Part shown: positions 5,865-12,291 of the stretch, in pieces
Layout: each line of letters opens with the position of its first letter
Numbering within the stretch: the stretch's first letter is position 1
Origin: Candidatus Woesebacteria bacterium
GTDB taxonomy: Bacteria > Patescibacteriota > Microgenomatia > UBA8517
Assembly: GCA_030699485.1 (NCBI GenBank)
Contig: JAUYMM010000071.1
Span: 1-14,642, forward strand
Direction: 5' to 3'
DNA length: 14,642 bases
Notes under the pieces: model-generated
What the model saw: the letters and a program-made list of their open reading frames with translations, nothing else
The model's database searches: none
What the model was told of the DNA's origin: nothing
Program-made: the position numbers and the translations under genes

Positions 5865-6560
5865 ATGCATCCAAAAATAATATTTGAAGATAGTGAGTTT
5901 TTTGTGGTGGAGAAGCCCTCTGGTTGGATAACGAATGATGCAACTACCACGACTACACAACCAACGATTCAGAACTGGTTGCATCTTAATTTAAAATTTT
6001 CAATTAATAGTTTTGAGTTTAGAAACGGCATTGTTCATAGACTTGATAAAGAGACATCAGGAATACTCCTTGTGGCAAAGACTAAAACAGCATTTGAGGA
6101 GTTGCAACGGCAATTTAAAGAACGTTTGGTCAGTAAAACATATATTGCACTAGTACATGGTAAAACATCACACCCGGCGGGTGTGATTTCTGAGCCTGTG
6201 GGAAGATTACCTTGGAGAAGGGATAGATTTGGAGTATTGGCTGGAGGACGGGATGCTGTTACAGAGTATAAAGCCATAAGCCATATGCTTTATGGTGATA
6301 AAAAGTTAACTCTTTTGGAACTTAAACCAAAGACTGGCAGAACTCATCAAATTAGAATCCATTTAAAACATATTGGTCATCCAATAGTTGCAGATGAATT
6401 TTACGCTGGTCGTAAGACTGCACGCGATGATCGTAAGTGGTGTCCTAGATTATTTTTACACGCTGGAAGTATAACTTTTTTACATCCCAAAACTAAAAAA
6501 AGAGTTAAATTTGAGTCTCCACTTACTCCCGATTTAACTGCTATACTAGAAAGTATATGA
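5865..6560 (+). CDS. RluA-family pseudouridine synthase
   Basis: The 231-residue product is a catalytic domain without an S4 domain. It has the N-terminal strand FFVVEKPSGW (12-21), the catalytic motif GIVHRLDKETSGILLVAKT (Asp61 is the nucleophile) and the C-terminal KTGRTHQIRIHLKHIGHPIVAD. RluA-type enzymes turn uridine into pseudouridine in 23S rRNA or tRNA; the exact site cannot be predicted. The frame is open upstream to 5661, but that stretch lies over the divergent small gene and has no family similarity. ATG 5865 follows TAAAAT by 7 bases and gives a normal length. The stop overlaps the start of the antiporter gene (ATGA). Confidence 0.92.
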   Translation: MHPKIIFEDSEFFVVEKPSGWITNDATTTTTQPTIQNWLHLNLKFSINSFEFRNGIVHRLDKETSGILLVAKTKTAFEELQRQFKERLVSKTYIALVHGKTSHPAGVISEPVGRLPWRRDRFGVLAGGRDAVTEYKAISHMLYGDKKLTLLELKPKTGRTHQIRIHLKHIGHPIVADEFYAGRKTARDDRKWCPRLFLHAGSITFLHPKTKKRVKFESPLTPDLTAILESI

Positions 6561-8245
6561 ATTTTAGTGAAATTTCACTACTTTTGGTAATAGCAGGAGG
6601 TTTTGGTATTTTAGCTAAGTTTTTAAGACAACCTTTACTTATTGGATTTTTATTTTCTGGTTTGTTTTTGAGCTATTTTGGTTTTATTGGTGATCAGGGA
6701 ATCCTTGATAATTTAGGTAAAATAGGTGTTGCACTTCTGCTTTTTTTAGTAGGAATGGAGATGAATATAAGAGAGATTCCTACAATTGGGAAAGTGGCTT
6801 TAACGGCGGGGATTGGCCAAATTTTTTTTACTTCAGTTGTGGGTTTTATTATTGCGTACTCCTTGGGATTTGCAGTAATTCCGGCCATTTATGTAGCTGT
6901 CGCATTAACTTTTTCATCAACTATTATCATAGTTAAACTTTTGTCTGAGAAGGACGATATTAATAGTTTGTACGGAAAAATTGCAGTAGGCTTTTTGTTG
7001 GTTCAGGATTTGGTTGCAGTATTGATTTTAATGTTTTTATCCGGATTAAGAGATGGAAATTTTGGTATATTTCCAATTCTATTTTTGATAATCAAAGCAG
7101 TTTTGTTGTTTGGACTAGTCTGGTATTTATCAAAGGATATTTTACCTAGACTTTTTAGTAAAGTAGTTGGTAATTCTCAAGAGTTGTTATTTACTGTAAG
7201 TATTGCTTGGGCTTTAGGTATGGCATCTTTGGTTGGGGGACCTTTGGGTTTTAGTTTTGAAATTGGAGGATTTCTAGCTGGGCTGGCACTTTCTAACTTA
7301 CCGGATCATTTAGGTATTTCATCAAAAACCAAGTCATTAAGAGATTTTTTCCTAACTATCTTTTTTGTAACACTTGGAAGTCAGCTATTAATTTCAGAAA
7401 TTAGTACTATTTTGCCAATGGCGATTGTCTTTTCACTTTTTGTGTTGATAGGGAATCCTTTAATTGTAATGATTATTATGGGCTTGATGCGTTACAAAAG
7501 TAGAACTTCTTTTTTGGCTGCTGTTACTGTCGCCCAAATATCGGAATTTTCATTTATCTTAATGGCGATGGGTAAAAGTTTAGGGCATGTAAGTGATTCT
7601 AACTTAGCTCTAGTTGTTTTAGTTGGTGCATTTACAATGACTGCATCGACATATCTAATTTTGGGGGGAGAAAAGATATATACCAAGTTCAAGAAATTTT
7701 TTAAACTTTTTGAGAGAAAAAATACTAATGAATCAGTTCTAGATAAAAATTTTGATTATAATGATCATGTCGTTTTGGTAGGGTGTGATAAAATCGGCAA
7801 CTCAATTTTACCGTATTTTAAAAGACATAATATGCAAACAATCGTGATTGATTTTGACCCTAATGTTTTTAATAGACTTTCTTCAGAAAATACTGATGTA
7901 TTGTTAGGTGATGTTACAGATGTTGAGATACTTGATATGGCCAAAATTATTGATGCAAAAATTATTATATGTACCATTCCAAATTTAGATGAAAACCTTT
8001 CAATTATAAATTTAATAAAAAACCTCAAAAATAAGCCTATTTTTATTGGTAGCTCAAACACCCGTTTAGAGTCACTAAAATTATATGAAAAGGGGGCTGA
8101 TTATGTTCTAAATCCAGATCTTATAGCAGGGGAATTCTTAAGACATATGTTTTTGAATCACGGTTTTAATTTAAACAAAATATCTAAAATGGGCAAATCT
8201 CACTTTAATCGTTTAGCATTCCTAAAATCCCATGCGAAGATCTGA
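6557..8245 (+). CDS. CPA2-family cation/proton antiporter with RCK domain (KefB-like)
   Basis: The 562-residue product has about 12-13 membrane helices (1-370), with the CPA2 features LLFLVGMEMN (61-70), ALTFSSTIIIVKLLSEKDD, and the Gln150-Asp151 pair in GFLLVQDLVAVLIL typical of KefB/KefC/GerN-like carriers. A cytoplasmic RCK (TrkA-N) Rossmann domain follows from about 404: VVLVGCDKIGNSI, then VIDFD (430-434). The nucleotide loop reads GCDKIG instead of GxGxxG, so nucleotide binding may be altered. It should exchange K+ or Na+ for protons in the plasma membrane. Its start overlaps the RluA stop by 4 bases and its end overlaps the next gene by 14 bases, indicating one operon. Confidence 0.92.
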   Translation: MNFSEISLLLVIAGGFGILAKFLRQPLLIGFLFSGLFLSYFGFIGDQGILDNLGKIGVALLLFLVGMEMNIREIPTIGKVALTAGIGQIFFTSVVGFIIAYSLGFAVIPAIYVAVALTFSSTIIIVKLLSEKDDINSLYGKIAVGFLLVQDLVAVLILMFLSGLRDGNFGIFPILFLIIKAVLLFGLVWYLSKDILPRLFSKVVGNSQELLFTVSIAWALGMASLVGGPLGFSFEIGGFLAGLALSNLPDHLGISSKTKSLRDFFLTIFFVTLGSQLLISEISTILPMAIVFSLFVLIGNPLIVMIIMGLMRYKSRTSFLAAVTVAQISEFSFILMAMGKSLGHVSDSNLALVVLVGAFTMTASTYLILGGEKIYTKFKKFFKLFERKNTNESVLDKNFDYNDHVVLVGCDKIGNSILPYFKRHNMQTIVIDFDPNVFNRLSSENTDVLLGDVTDVEILDMAKIIDAKIIICTIPNLDENLSIINLIKNLKNKPIFIGSSNTRLESLKLYEKGADYVLNPDLIAGEFLRHMFLNHGFNLNKISKMGKSHFNRLAFLKSHAKI

Positions 8246-9011
8246 AAAAAAAATAAAAAAACAAAAAACAAAAAGTAAAATTGTTTTAATTATACTTCTG
8301 TTTGTTACCTTAACAATTTCCTTTTTATTATTTTCAATCTTTAAAGTTTCGATTTTGGATAAATTTATTTATGTTAACAAGACAAGTAATAGTTTAACAG
8401 AGGTTGTTGTTGTTGACCCCAAAAAAGATAGAACGACAAAATATGAGATACCACTTGGGACAGTACTAAGAAGTTCTAGGGGTTTTGGAGAATATAAAAT
8501 TGAAAGCCTTTGGATTTTAGCTAAAAAAGAAAATTTTGAAGGTAAGCTTGTTTCTGAATCTGTAACCAGTAATTATTTAGTACCTTTTTATTTGTGGAAA
8601 GACGGTGTAAAAACTAATTTAAATATTTTTCAAAGAATGAAAGTTTTTTTTAATAGATATAATAATAACAATATTGATAAAAAATTTACTTCTTTTGATT
8701 TACCCAGTTCCATACTAATCGATTTTCTTGATAACGACATACAAGAAGCGGGGTTATCCGTTGAACTTAATGATTTAACCGGTGATCAAGATGTTGTTAA
8801 ATATGTATCTTCAATTCTCGGAAATTTAGGAACTAAGATATCAACATATACAAAAGGTTATGAAGAAGATCTTGATTGTGAGATATATGGAACCAACGCA
8901 AAAGCTGTAAAAATTATATCAAACATATTTGATTGTAAAATAAATGGAACGGAGGTTATTAGGTCAGATATTAGAATAAAATTAGGAGCCAAATTCGCCG
9001 ATAGGTTCTAA
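8232..9011 (+). CDS. Membrane-anchored protein with LytR_C-like C-terminal region
   Basis: The 259-residue product has a very basic start (RRSEKKIKKQKTKSK), one membrane helix (about 17-37) and a large outer part. Near 172-259 the sequence reads IQEAGLSVELNDLTGDQDVVKYVSSILGNLG, then TNAKAVKIISNIFDCKI, the rhythm of LytR_C domains (V-x-V-L-N-x-T-G, a helix, ending G-x-x-A-A-x-x-L). LytR_C often follows LCP domains in cell-wall glycopolymer ligases, but no LCP domain is present here. A conserved patch, IPLGTVLRSSRGFGEYKIESLW, precedes it. It overlaps the antiporter gene by 14 bases and the convergent TPR gene by 30. The domain call is by pattern and only moderately sure. Confidence 0.65.
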   Translation: MRRSEKKIKKQKTKSKIVLIILLFVTLTISFLLFSIFKVSILDKFIYVNKTSNSLTEVVVVDPKKDRTTKYEIPLGTVLRSSRGFGEYKIESLWILAKKENFEGKLVSESVTSNYLVPFYLWKDGVKTNLNIFQRMKVFFNRYNNNNIDKKFTSFDLPSSILIDFLDNDIQEAGLSVELNDLTGDQDVVKYVSSILGNLGTKISTYTKGYEEDLDCEIYGTNAKAVKIISNIFDCKINGTEVIRSDIRIKLGAKFADRF

Positions 9012-9668
9012 AATTTCTATTGGGAATGAATTTATTTTTTCGTGACCTTTTCCTTTTTTAGTCTCCTTGATAATTATTTTGACATCTTCTTTACTTGCTG
9101 ATTGTATTACGACTCTATATTCATACCCATTTTTAGTTAATAATCTAAGTCTTGCAGATAAATCATCAGGTAGCTTACCAATATATATTTTATCGTGTGT
9201 TGTAACTGTAACTCTATGAGAATGTGTTGACAGAAAAACTTCATCTCCAGAGTCAAGTGATGAAATAACATCTTCTGAACATAAATTAAGTAGATGGGTT
9301 TGTTTTGTCGTACCTATTTCCTGAATAAAATCAGAAACATTTACACTGTTTGCTTTTTTACCACGAAGTGGCAAGCTACGCTTACCATGTAGTGGCAAGC
9401 TTCGCTTATCACGTAGTGGCAAGCTTCGCTTATATTTTTCTACTGCTTTTTGGGCAATTTTATTTGATGGCTCAACCTTTAAGGCTTTAAGTGAGGTTTT
9501 TTTAGCCAGTTTTATATTGCCTGATTCGTAGTAAGCTCTAGCTAAACGATTGAGCGCTTCAATATCGTTTTTATCTTCTGATAGTAGTAGCTTGTTTATT
9601 TTAATAGCTTCACTCCAGTTGCATTTTAAGGCTCTCTCAATTGCAGTTTGGGCCAAGTTTTGATACAT
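8982..9668 (-). CDS. TPR protein with a repeated linker and a HIRAN-like C-terminal region
   Basis: The 228-residue product starts with about two tetratricopeptide repeats (1-70, e.g. NDIEALNRLARAYYESGNIK). Next is a linker made of three 8-residue copies, RSLPLRDK, RSLPLHGK and RSLPLRGK, encoded by a 24-bp tandem repeat. A mainly beta domain follows (about 110-200) with SGDEVFLSTHSHRVTV and YIGKLPDDLSARL, which resembles the pattern of HIRAN-type domains (a G-x-LP-x-x-L segment), though weakly. No signal peptide. TPRs usually mediate protein contacts. The start is supported by a minus-strand TACAAT (complement of 9675-9680), 6 bases upstream. It is divergent from yebC with 19 bases between starts, and its end overlaps the upstream gene by 30 bases. 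Confidence 0.8.
   Translation of the reverse strand: MYQNLAQTAIERALKCNWSEAIKINKLLLSEDKNDIEALNRLARAYYESGNIKLAKKTSLKALKVEPSNKIAQKAVEKYKRSLPLRDKRSLPLHGKRSLPLRGKKANSVNVSDFIQEIGTTKQTHLLNLCSEDVISSLDSGDEVFLSTHSHRVTVTTHDKIYIGKLPDDLSARLRLLTKNGYEYRVVIQSASKEDVKIIIKETKKGKGHEKINSFPIEILEPIGEFGS
9361..9432. repeat. Three 24-bp tandem repeats in the TPR gene
   Basis: Units lie at 9361-9384, 9385-9408 and 9409-9432 and differ at only a few positions. On the coding (minus) strand each unit holds AAGCGAAGCTT or a close variant, a 4-bp stem around GAA, followed by CCAC-NNC-GTGG or a variant, a second small hairpin. 24 bp is a multiple of three, so copies keep the frame. Confidence 0.9.
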
Positions 9669-9680
9669 GATATAATTGTA
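9648..9680. promoter_or_regulatory. Overlapping divergent promoters of yebC and the TPR gene
   Basis: For yebC, TTGGGC (9648-9653), 17 bases, then TATAAT (9671-9676), ending 11 bases before ATG 9688. For the TPR gene, minus-strand TACAAT (complement of 9675-9680) ends 6 bases before its ATG. The two -10 boxes overlap by two bases within a 19-base gap. Confidence 0.55.
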
Positions 9681-9687
9681 ATATAGT

Positions 9688-10344
9688 ATGTCAGGTCATT
9701 CACATTTTGCAACAATTAAAAGACAAAAAGGATTAAAAGATGCTGCAAAAGGCAATATCTTTAGCAAACTTTCAAAAGCAATTTCTATAGCAATAAAGTC
9801 AGGTGGAAGTACTAATCCTGATATGAATTTTAAACTTCGTGTGGCAATTGATAAAGCTAGGGAATTTAATATGCCAAAGGAAAATATAGATAGAATATTA
9901 AAATCTGCAGAAGAAAAATTGGATAGTATTGAAGAAATTACCTATGAAGGATTTGGACCATTTGGAATATTTGTAGTGGTTGAGACAGCCACAGATAATA
10001 AAAATAGAACAGCCCAAGAAATTAAAACTTTATTTGAAAAGAATGGGGGAGCGATGGGTGGACCAAATTCAGTTTTACATAATTTTGAACACAAAGGCTT
10101 TTTATTGGTAGAAAATGTTGAAGATCCTGAAGATCCCTTGGAAGTGTTTGTGCAACCTGATCAATTAAGTATAGAAAAGAAAAAAATCGAAGAAGCGGGT
10201 TTTACAGTAATTAAGTCAGAGCTTACCATGGTAGCTAAAATTTACTTAGAAGTTACTGACGATGATCAAATTGAAAAATTAACTAACTTTATTGAAAATT
10301 TTGAAAGTCATGATGATGTGCAAAAGGTATTTCATAATTTTTAA
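9688..10344 (+). CDS. yebC: YebC/TACO1-family translation regulator
   Basis: The 218-residue product begins MSGHSHFATIKRQKGLKDAAKGNIFSK, matching the YebC start MAGHSKWANIKHRKAAxDAKRGKxF, and continues with FNMPKENIDRIL and YEGFGPFGIFVVVETATDNKNRT, then FEKNGGAMG. The family was first annotated as transcriptional regulators (PmpR); later work links YebC and mitochondrial TACO1 to relief of ribosome stalling at proline runs. The protein is about 20-30 residues shorter than typical (about 240-250), mainly in the C-terminal domain. ATG 9688 follows a TTGGGC/TATAAT promoter. It is followed after 2 bases by a membrane-protein gene, probably co-transcribed. Confidence 0.93.
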   Translation: MSGHSHFATIKRQKGLKDAAKGNIFSKLSKAISIAIKSGGSTNPDMNFKLRVAIDKAREFNMPKENIDRILKSAEEKLDSIEEITYEGFGPFGIFVVVETATDNKNRTAQEIKTLFEKNGGAMGGPNSVLHNFEHKGFLLVENVEDPEDPLEVFVQPDQLSIEKKKIEEAGFTVIKSELTMVAKIYLEVTDDDQIEKLTNFIENFESHDDVQKVFHNF

Positions 10345-10346
10345 AC

Positions 10347-11114
10347 ATGTCTAAAAGACTTAGATTTATAATTTCATCTTTTTTTCTTTCAGCAGGGTTT
10401 ATTTGGATTCAATTTATTGATGATTCATCTAAATTTTTAGCAATTGCTATTCTTGTTTTTTTAACTGGCATTTTTTCTTTTTGGTCATTTTACGAAGGAT
10501 TGGGAAAAAATATGACCCTTTTATCATTGATTTTGCCAATGCTTTTTACTCTTGGAGTAGGTATTTTCTGGTTTTTACTGCCAGTTAGCATCTATACGCG
10601 CATTCCTATTGTAATTTTTTATGGATTGGGACTTTATGTACTTTCTTCAACCATGAATATTTATACAGTTTCTTCACAAAAAACAATCGCTCTTTTAAGA
10701 GCAGCCCACGGTGTTGGATTTGTTTTAACTCTCCTGACTTCATTTTTACTTTTTGATGCTATCTTGTCTATAAGGCTTAATCTATTATATTCTTCATCTT
10801 TAGTTTTTATTTCTTCATTTTTACTTTTCTTGCAAGGATTATGGTCAATAGAACTTGAAAAAGAATTTAATATGAAAATTTTTCAGATGGCACTTATTTC
10901 AGCCTTAGTAGTAGCTGAATTATCTATACTTATATTTTTCTGGCCAGTCACAGTCGTTGTAGGCTCACTTTTTTTAACCAGTGGGGTATACCTCCTTTTA
11001 GGTCTTGGACAAGCCAAAATTGAAGATAGACTATTTCCATCTGTGGTTAGAGAATACTTAACAGTAGGTTTAATTGTGCTTATTGGTATGTTTTTTGCTA
11101 CTAGATGGGGGTGA
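10347..11114 (+). CDS. Polytopic membrane protein of unknown function
   Basis: The 255-residue product has about eight predicted membrane helices separated by short loops; a longer polar loop around LEKEFNMKIF (168-178) and a short one at QAKIEDRLFPSVVREY (223-238) break the pattern. I recognise no family motif. It starts 2 bases after the yebC stop without a Shine-Dalgarno sequence, so it is probably translated by coupling in the yebC operon. It ends at a TGA in a purine-rich run, and a long non-coding stretch follows. Confidence 0.82.
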   Translation: MSKRLRFIISSFFLSAGFIWIQFIDDSSKFLAIAILVFLTGIFSFWSFYEGLGKNMTLLSLILPMLFTLGVGIFWFLLPVSIYTRIPIVIFYGLGLYVLSSTMNIYTVSSQKTIALLRAAHGVGFVLTLLTSFLLFDAILSIRLNLLYSSSLVFISSFLLFLQGLWSIELEKEFNMKIFQMALISALVVAELSILIFFWPVTVVVGSLFLTSGVYLLLGLGQAKIEDRLFPSVVREYLTVGLIVLIGMFFATRWG

Positions 11115-11157
11115 AAGGGGAGTAAGGGCCATAAATAACCCATAGTTGTTAAATATT

Positions 11158-11187
11158 GTTTTCACGGAGCAGGGTATAGTTTTCACG
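11158..11187. repeat. GTTTTCACG direct repeat
   Basis: Two copies at 11158-11166 and 11179-11187, with a period of 21 bases. The reverse complement CGTGAAAAC occurs at 11813-11821, at the far end of the same non-coding region. Confidence 0.5.
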
Positions 11188-11349
11188 AAATGATACAGTT
11201 TGATAGATATGTGGATAACTTACAACTAGGCATTGAGATTCAGCTTCGCTATAGGGACTAGATGCTAGTTCTTCTAACATGCTTTACTTCATCACGAGTT
11301 AGTTCTCTCATTATCTAAGACCGTTAGTAATTAACTTTTATAAACAGAG

Positions 11350-11400
11350 TATAATAAACCTTACACTCGGTTTTATATTAGATAGAGTGGAAGAGTGTGA
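11350..11400 (+). promoter_or_regulatory. Orphan -10 box followed by a hairpin-forming stretch
   Basis: AGAGTATAATAA at 11347-11358 repeats the Nudix promoter context (AGAGTATAATAA at 11839-11850), but no open frame follows. Downstream, ACACTC (about 11363-11368) can pair with GAGTGT (about 11393-11398), with T-rich sequence after it. A small RNA is possible; the -35 region is weak. Confidence 0.3.
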
Positions 11401-11742
11401 TAATTTTCTTTTAAAACTTTTATTGATATATAAATTACTATCGTTTGCAAACTAGTTTTTTATTGCTCTTTTTATGTATATTTATCTTTCTATAAATTTT
11501 AGTTTCAAGTTCCCTATTAATCCGAAAATACGGGATTATGTTTAAATAATTAACTACCCGTCTTTTGTTTTAGACAGGCCTTAAAATCGATTTGGTGAAG
11601 GCACTTTTTACAATAAATTTTCATTTGCTCAATCATGCAAACATCGATGTGTATGCATATGTAAAATAATTATAAAAATTTATTTATAAAATTATAGTTT
11701 TATTTTTTTGTTTGTAATATTGATTATTGTTAATTGACTGAA

Positions 11743-11767
11743 AATTGTAAATTGGTAATTGTAAATT
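11743..11767. repeat. AATTGTAAATT direct repeat
   Basis: The 11-base unit occurs at 11743-11753 and 11757-11767, with a period of 14 bases, just before the GC-rich hairpin. Confidence 0.6.
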
Positions 11768-11768
11768 T

Positions 11769-11797
11769 CCCCGCTGAGCGGGGAGTCCCCCTCCCCC
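11769..11797. other. GC-rich island with two mutually exclusive hairpins
   Basis: CCCCGCTGAGCGGGG (11769-11783) is a perfect 6-bp stem with a TGA loop. Its right arm GGGG can instead pair with the following CCCC (GGGGAGTCCCC, 11780-11790). A C-rich run continues to 11797. No T run follows on either strand, so it is not a standard terminator. Confidence 0.6.
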
Positions 11798-11804
11798 ACT
11801 TTCC

Positions 11805-11820
11805 TTTTCACTCGTGAAAA
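11805..11820. other. Hairpin upstream of the Nudix promoter
   Basis: TTTTCACTCGTGAAAA is a perfect 6-7 bp palindrome with a small loop, 21 bases before the -10 box. It could be an operator or a weak terminator; nothing decides between them. Confidence 0.45.
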
Positions 11821-11841
11821 CTATTGAATATTATAAAAGAG

Positions 11842-11847
11842 TATAAT
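11842..11847 (+). promoter_or_regulatory. -10 box TATAAT of the Nudix gene
   Basis: TATAAT ends 8 bases before ATG 11856. No good -35 box at 17 bases. Confidence 0.55.
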
Positions 11848-11855
11848 AATTCTCA

Positions 11856-12254
11856 ATGGAAAAGAAGGCTGTTGTTTATATTTTTTACGATAAAAATACT
11901 GATAAATTTCTCGTAGAAAATAGAACTAAAGATCAGTTTTTGGCAGGTGAAAAACTGTTTCCTGGTGGAAAAGTTGAACAAAATGAATTAAATGATTTAA
12001 CTAAAACTTTAATCCGTGAAGCTAAAGAGGAATTGGGGGTTACAATAACTAAATATGTAGAGTTGAACCCTGTGATTACAGGGTTGGGTGGCTTTAGATT
12101 GTATTGCTTTTTGGTTACTTCTTGGAGCGGAAGAATCCCAAAAATTGTACTAGATAAAGGAAGTGTTTTGGAATGGATTGATAGAAAAACGTTCGTTCCC
12201 AACCTTAAACCAGTAAGAAAAATATTAAAACTTGCAAATAATAGTATTGTATAA
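11856..12254 (+). CDS. Nudix hydrolase
   Basis: The 132-residue product has a Nudix box: LFPGGKVEQNE (34-44), then IREAKEELGV, matching G-x5-E-x7-R-E-U-x-E-E-x-G-U except that nine rather than seven residues separate the Glu from the Arg-Glu. The REAKEE glutamates that bind magnesium are intact. Nudix enzymes cleave nucleoside diphosphates linked to another group; candidates include oxidised dNTPs or NDP-sugars, but the substrate cannot be told. The start sits 8 bases after TATAAT. The gene ends 37 bases before the first recombinase gene. The short length fits an MutT-like house-cleaning enzyme. Confidence 0.88.
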   Translation: MEKKAVVYIFYDKNTDKFLVENRTKDQFLAGEKLFPGGKVEQNELNDLTKTLIREAKEELGVTITKYVELNPVITGLGGFRLYCFLVTSWSGRIPKIVLDKGSVLEWIDRKTFVPNLKPVRKILKLANNSIV

Positions 12255-12255
12255 T
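12250..12255 (+). promoter_or_regulatory. TATAAT upstream of the first recombinase gene
   Basis: TATAAT at 12250-12255 overlaps the Nudix stop and would give a leader of roughly 30 bases. A second TATAAT at 12288-12293 overlaps the ATG itself and cannot drive a message containing that start codon. Confidence 0.35.
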
Positions 12256-12291
12256 TTGACTGACTTATAAATAAACATTAAACTGAGTATA

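Larger units (their letters stand above)
11115..11855. other. 741-base non-coding region with repeats and hairpins
   Basis: No open frame above 60 codons and no recognisable protein fragment. I looked for hallmarks of tmRNA, RNase P RNA and SRP RNA on both strands and found none. Visible elements are: GTTTTCACG twice at the left (11158, 11179) with its reverse complement at the right (11813-11821); one perfect DnaA-box sequence on the minus strand (11210-11218); a mini-hairpin CAGCTTCGCT region near 11241; ACTAG-ATG-CTAGT (11257-11269); an orphan TATAAT (11350-11355); an AT-rich central part; an AATTGTAAATT direct repeat (11743, 11757); a GC-rich hairpin island (11769-11797); and a hairpin TTTTCACTCGTGAAAA (11805-11820) before the Nudix promoter. 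Confidence 0.7.

Noticed and set aside
11641..11671. Second dif-like candidate ending TATGTAAAAT
   Set aside because: Only one arm resembles dif; the left arm shows no match or inverted symmetry.
11115..11855. tmRNA, RNase P RNA or SRP RNA in the non-coding region
   Set aside because: No conserved core of any of these was found on either strand; a GCAAAC near 11447 is followed at once by TAG and cannot be a tmRNA tag.
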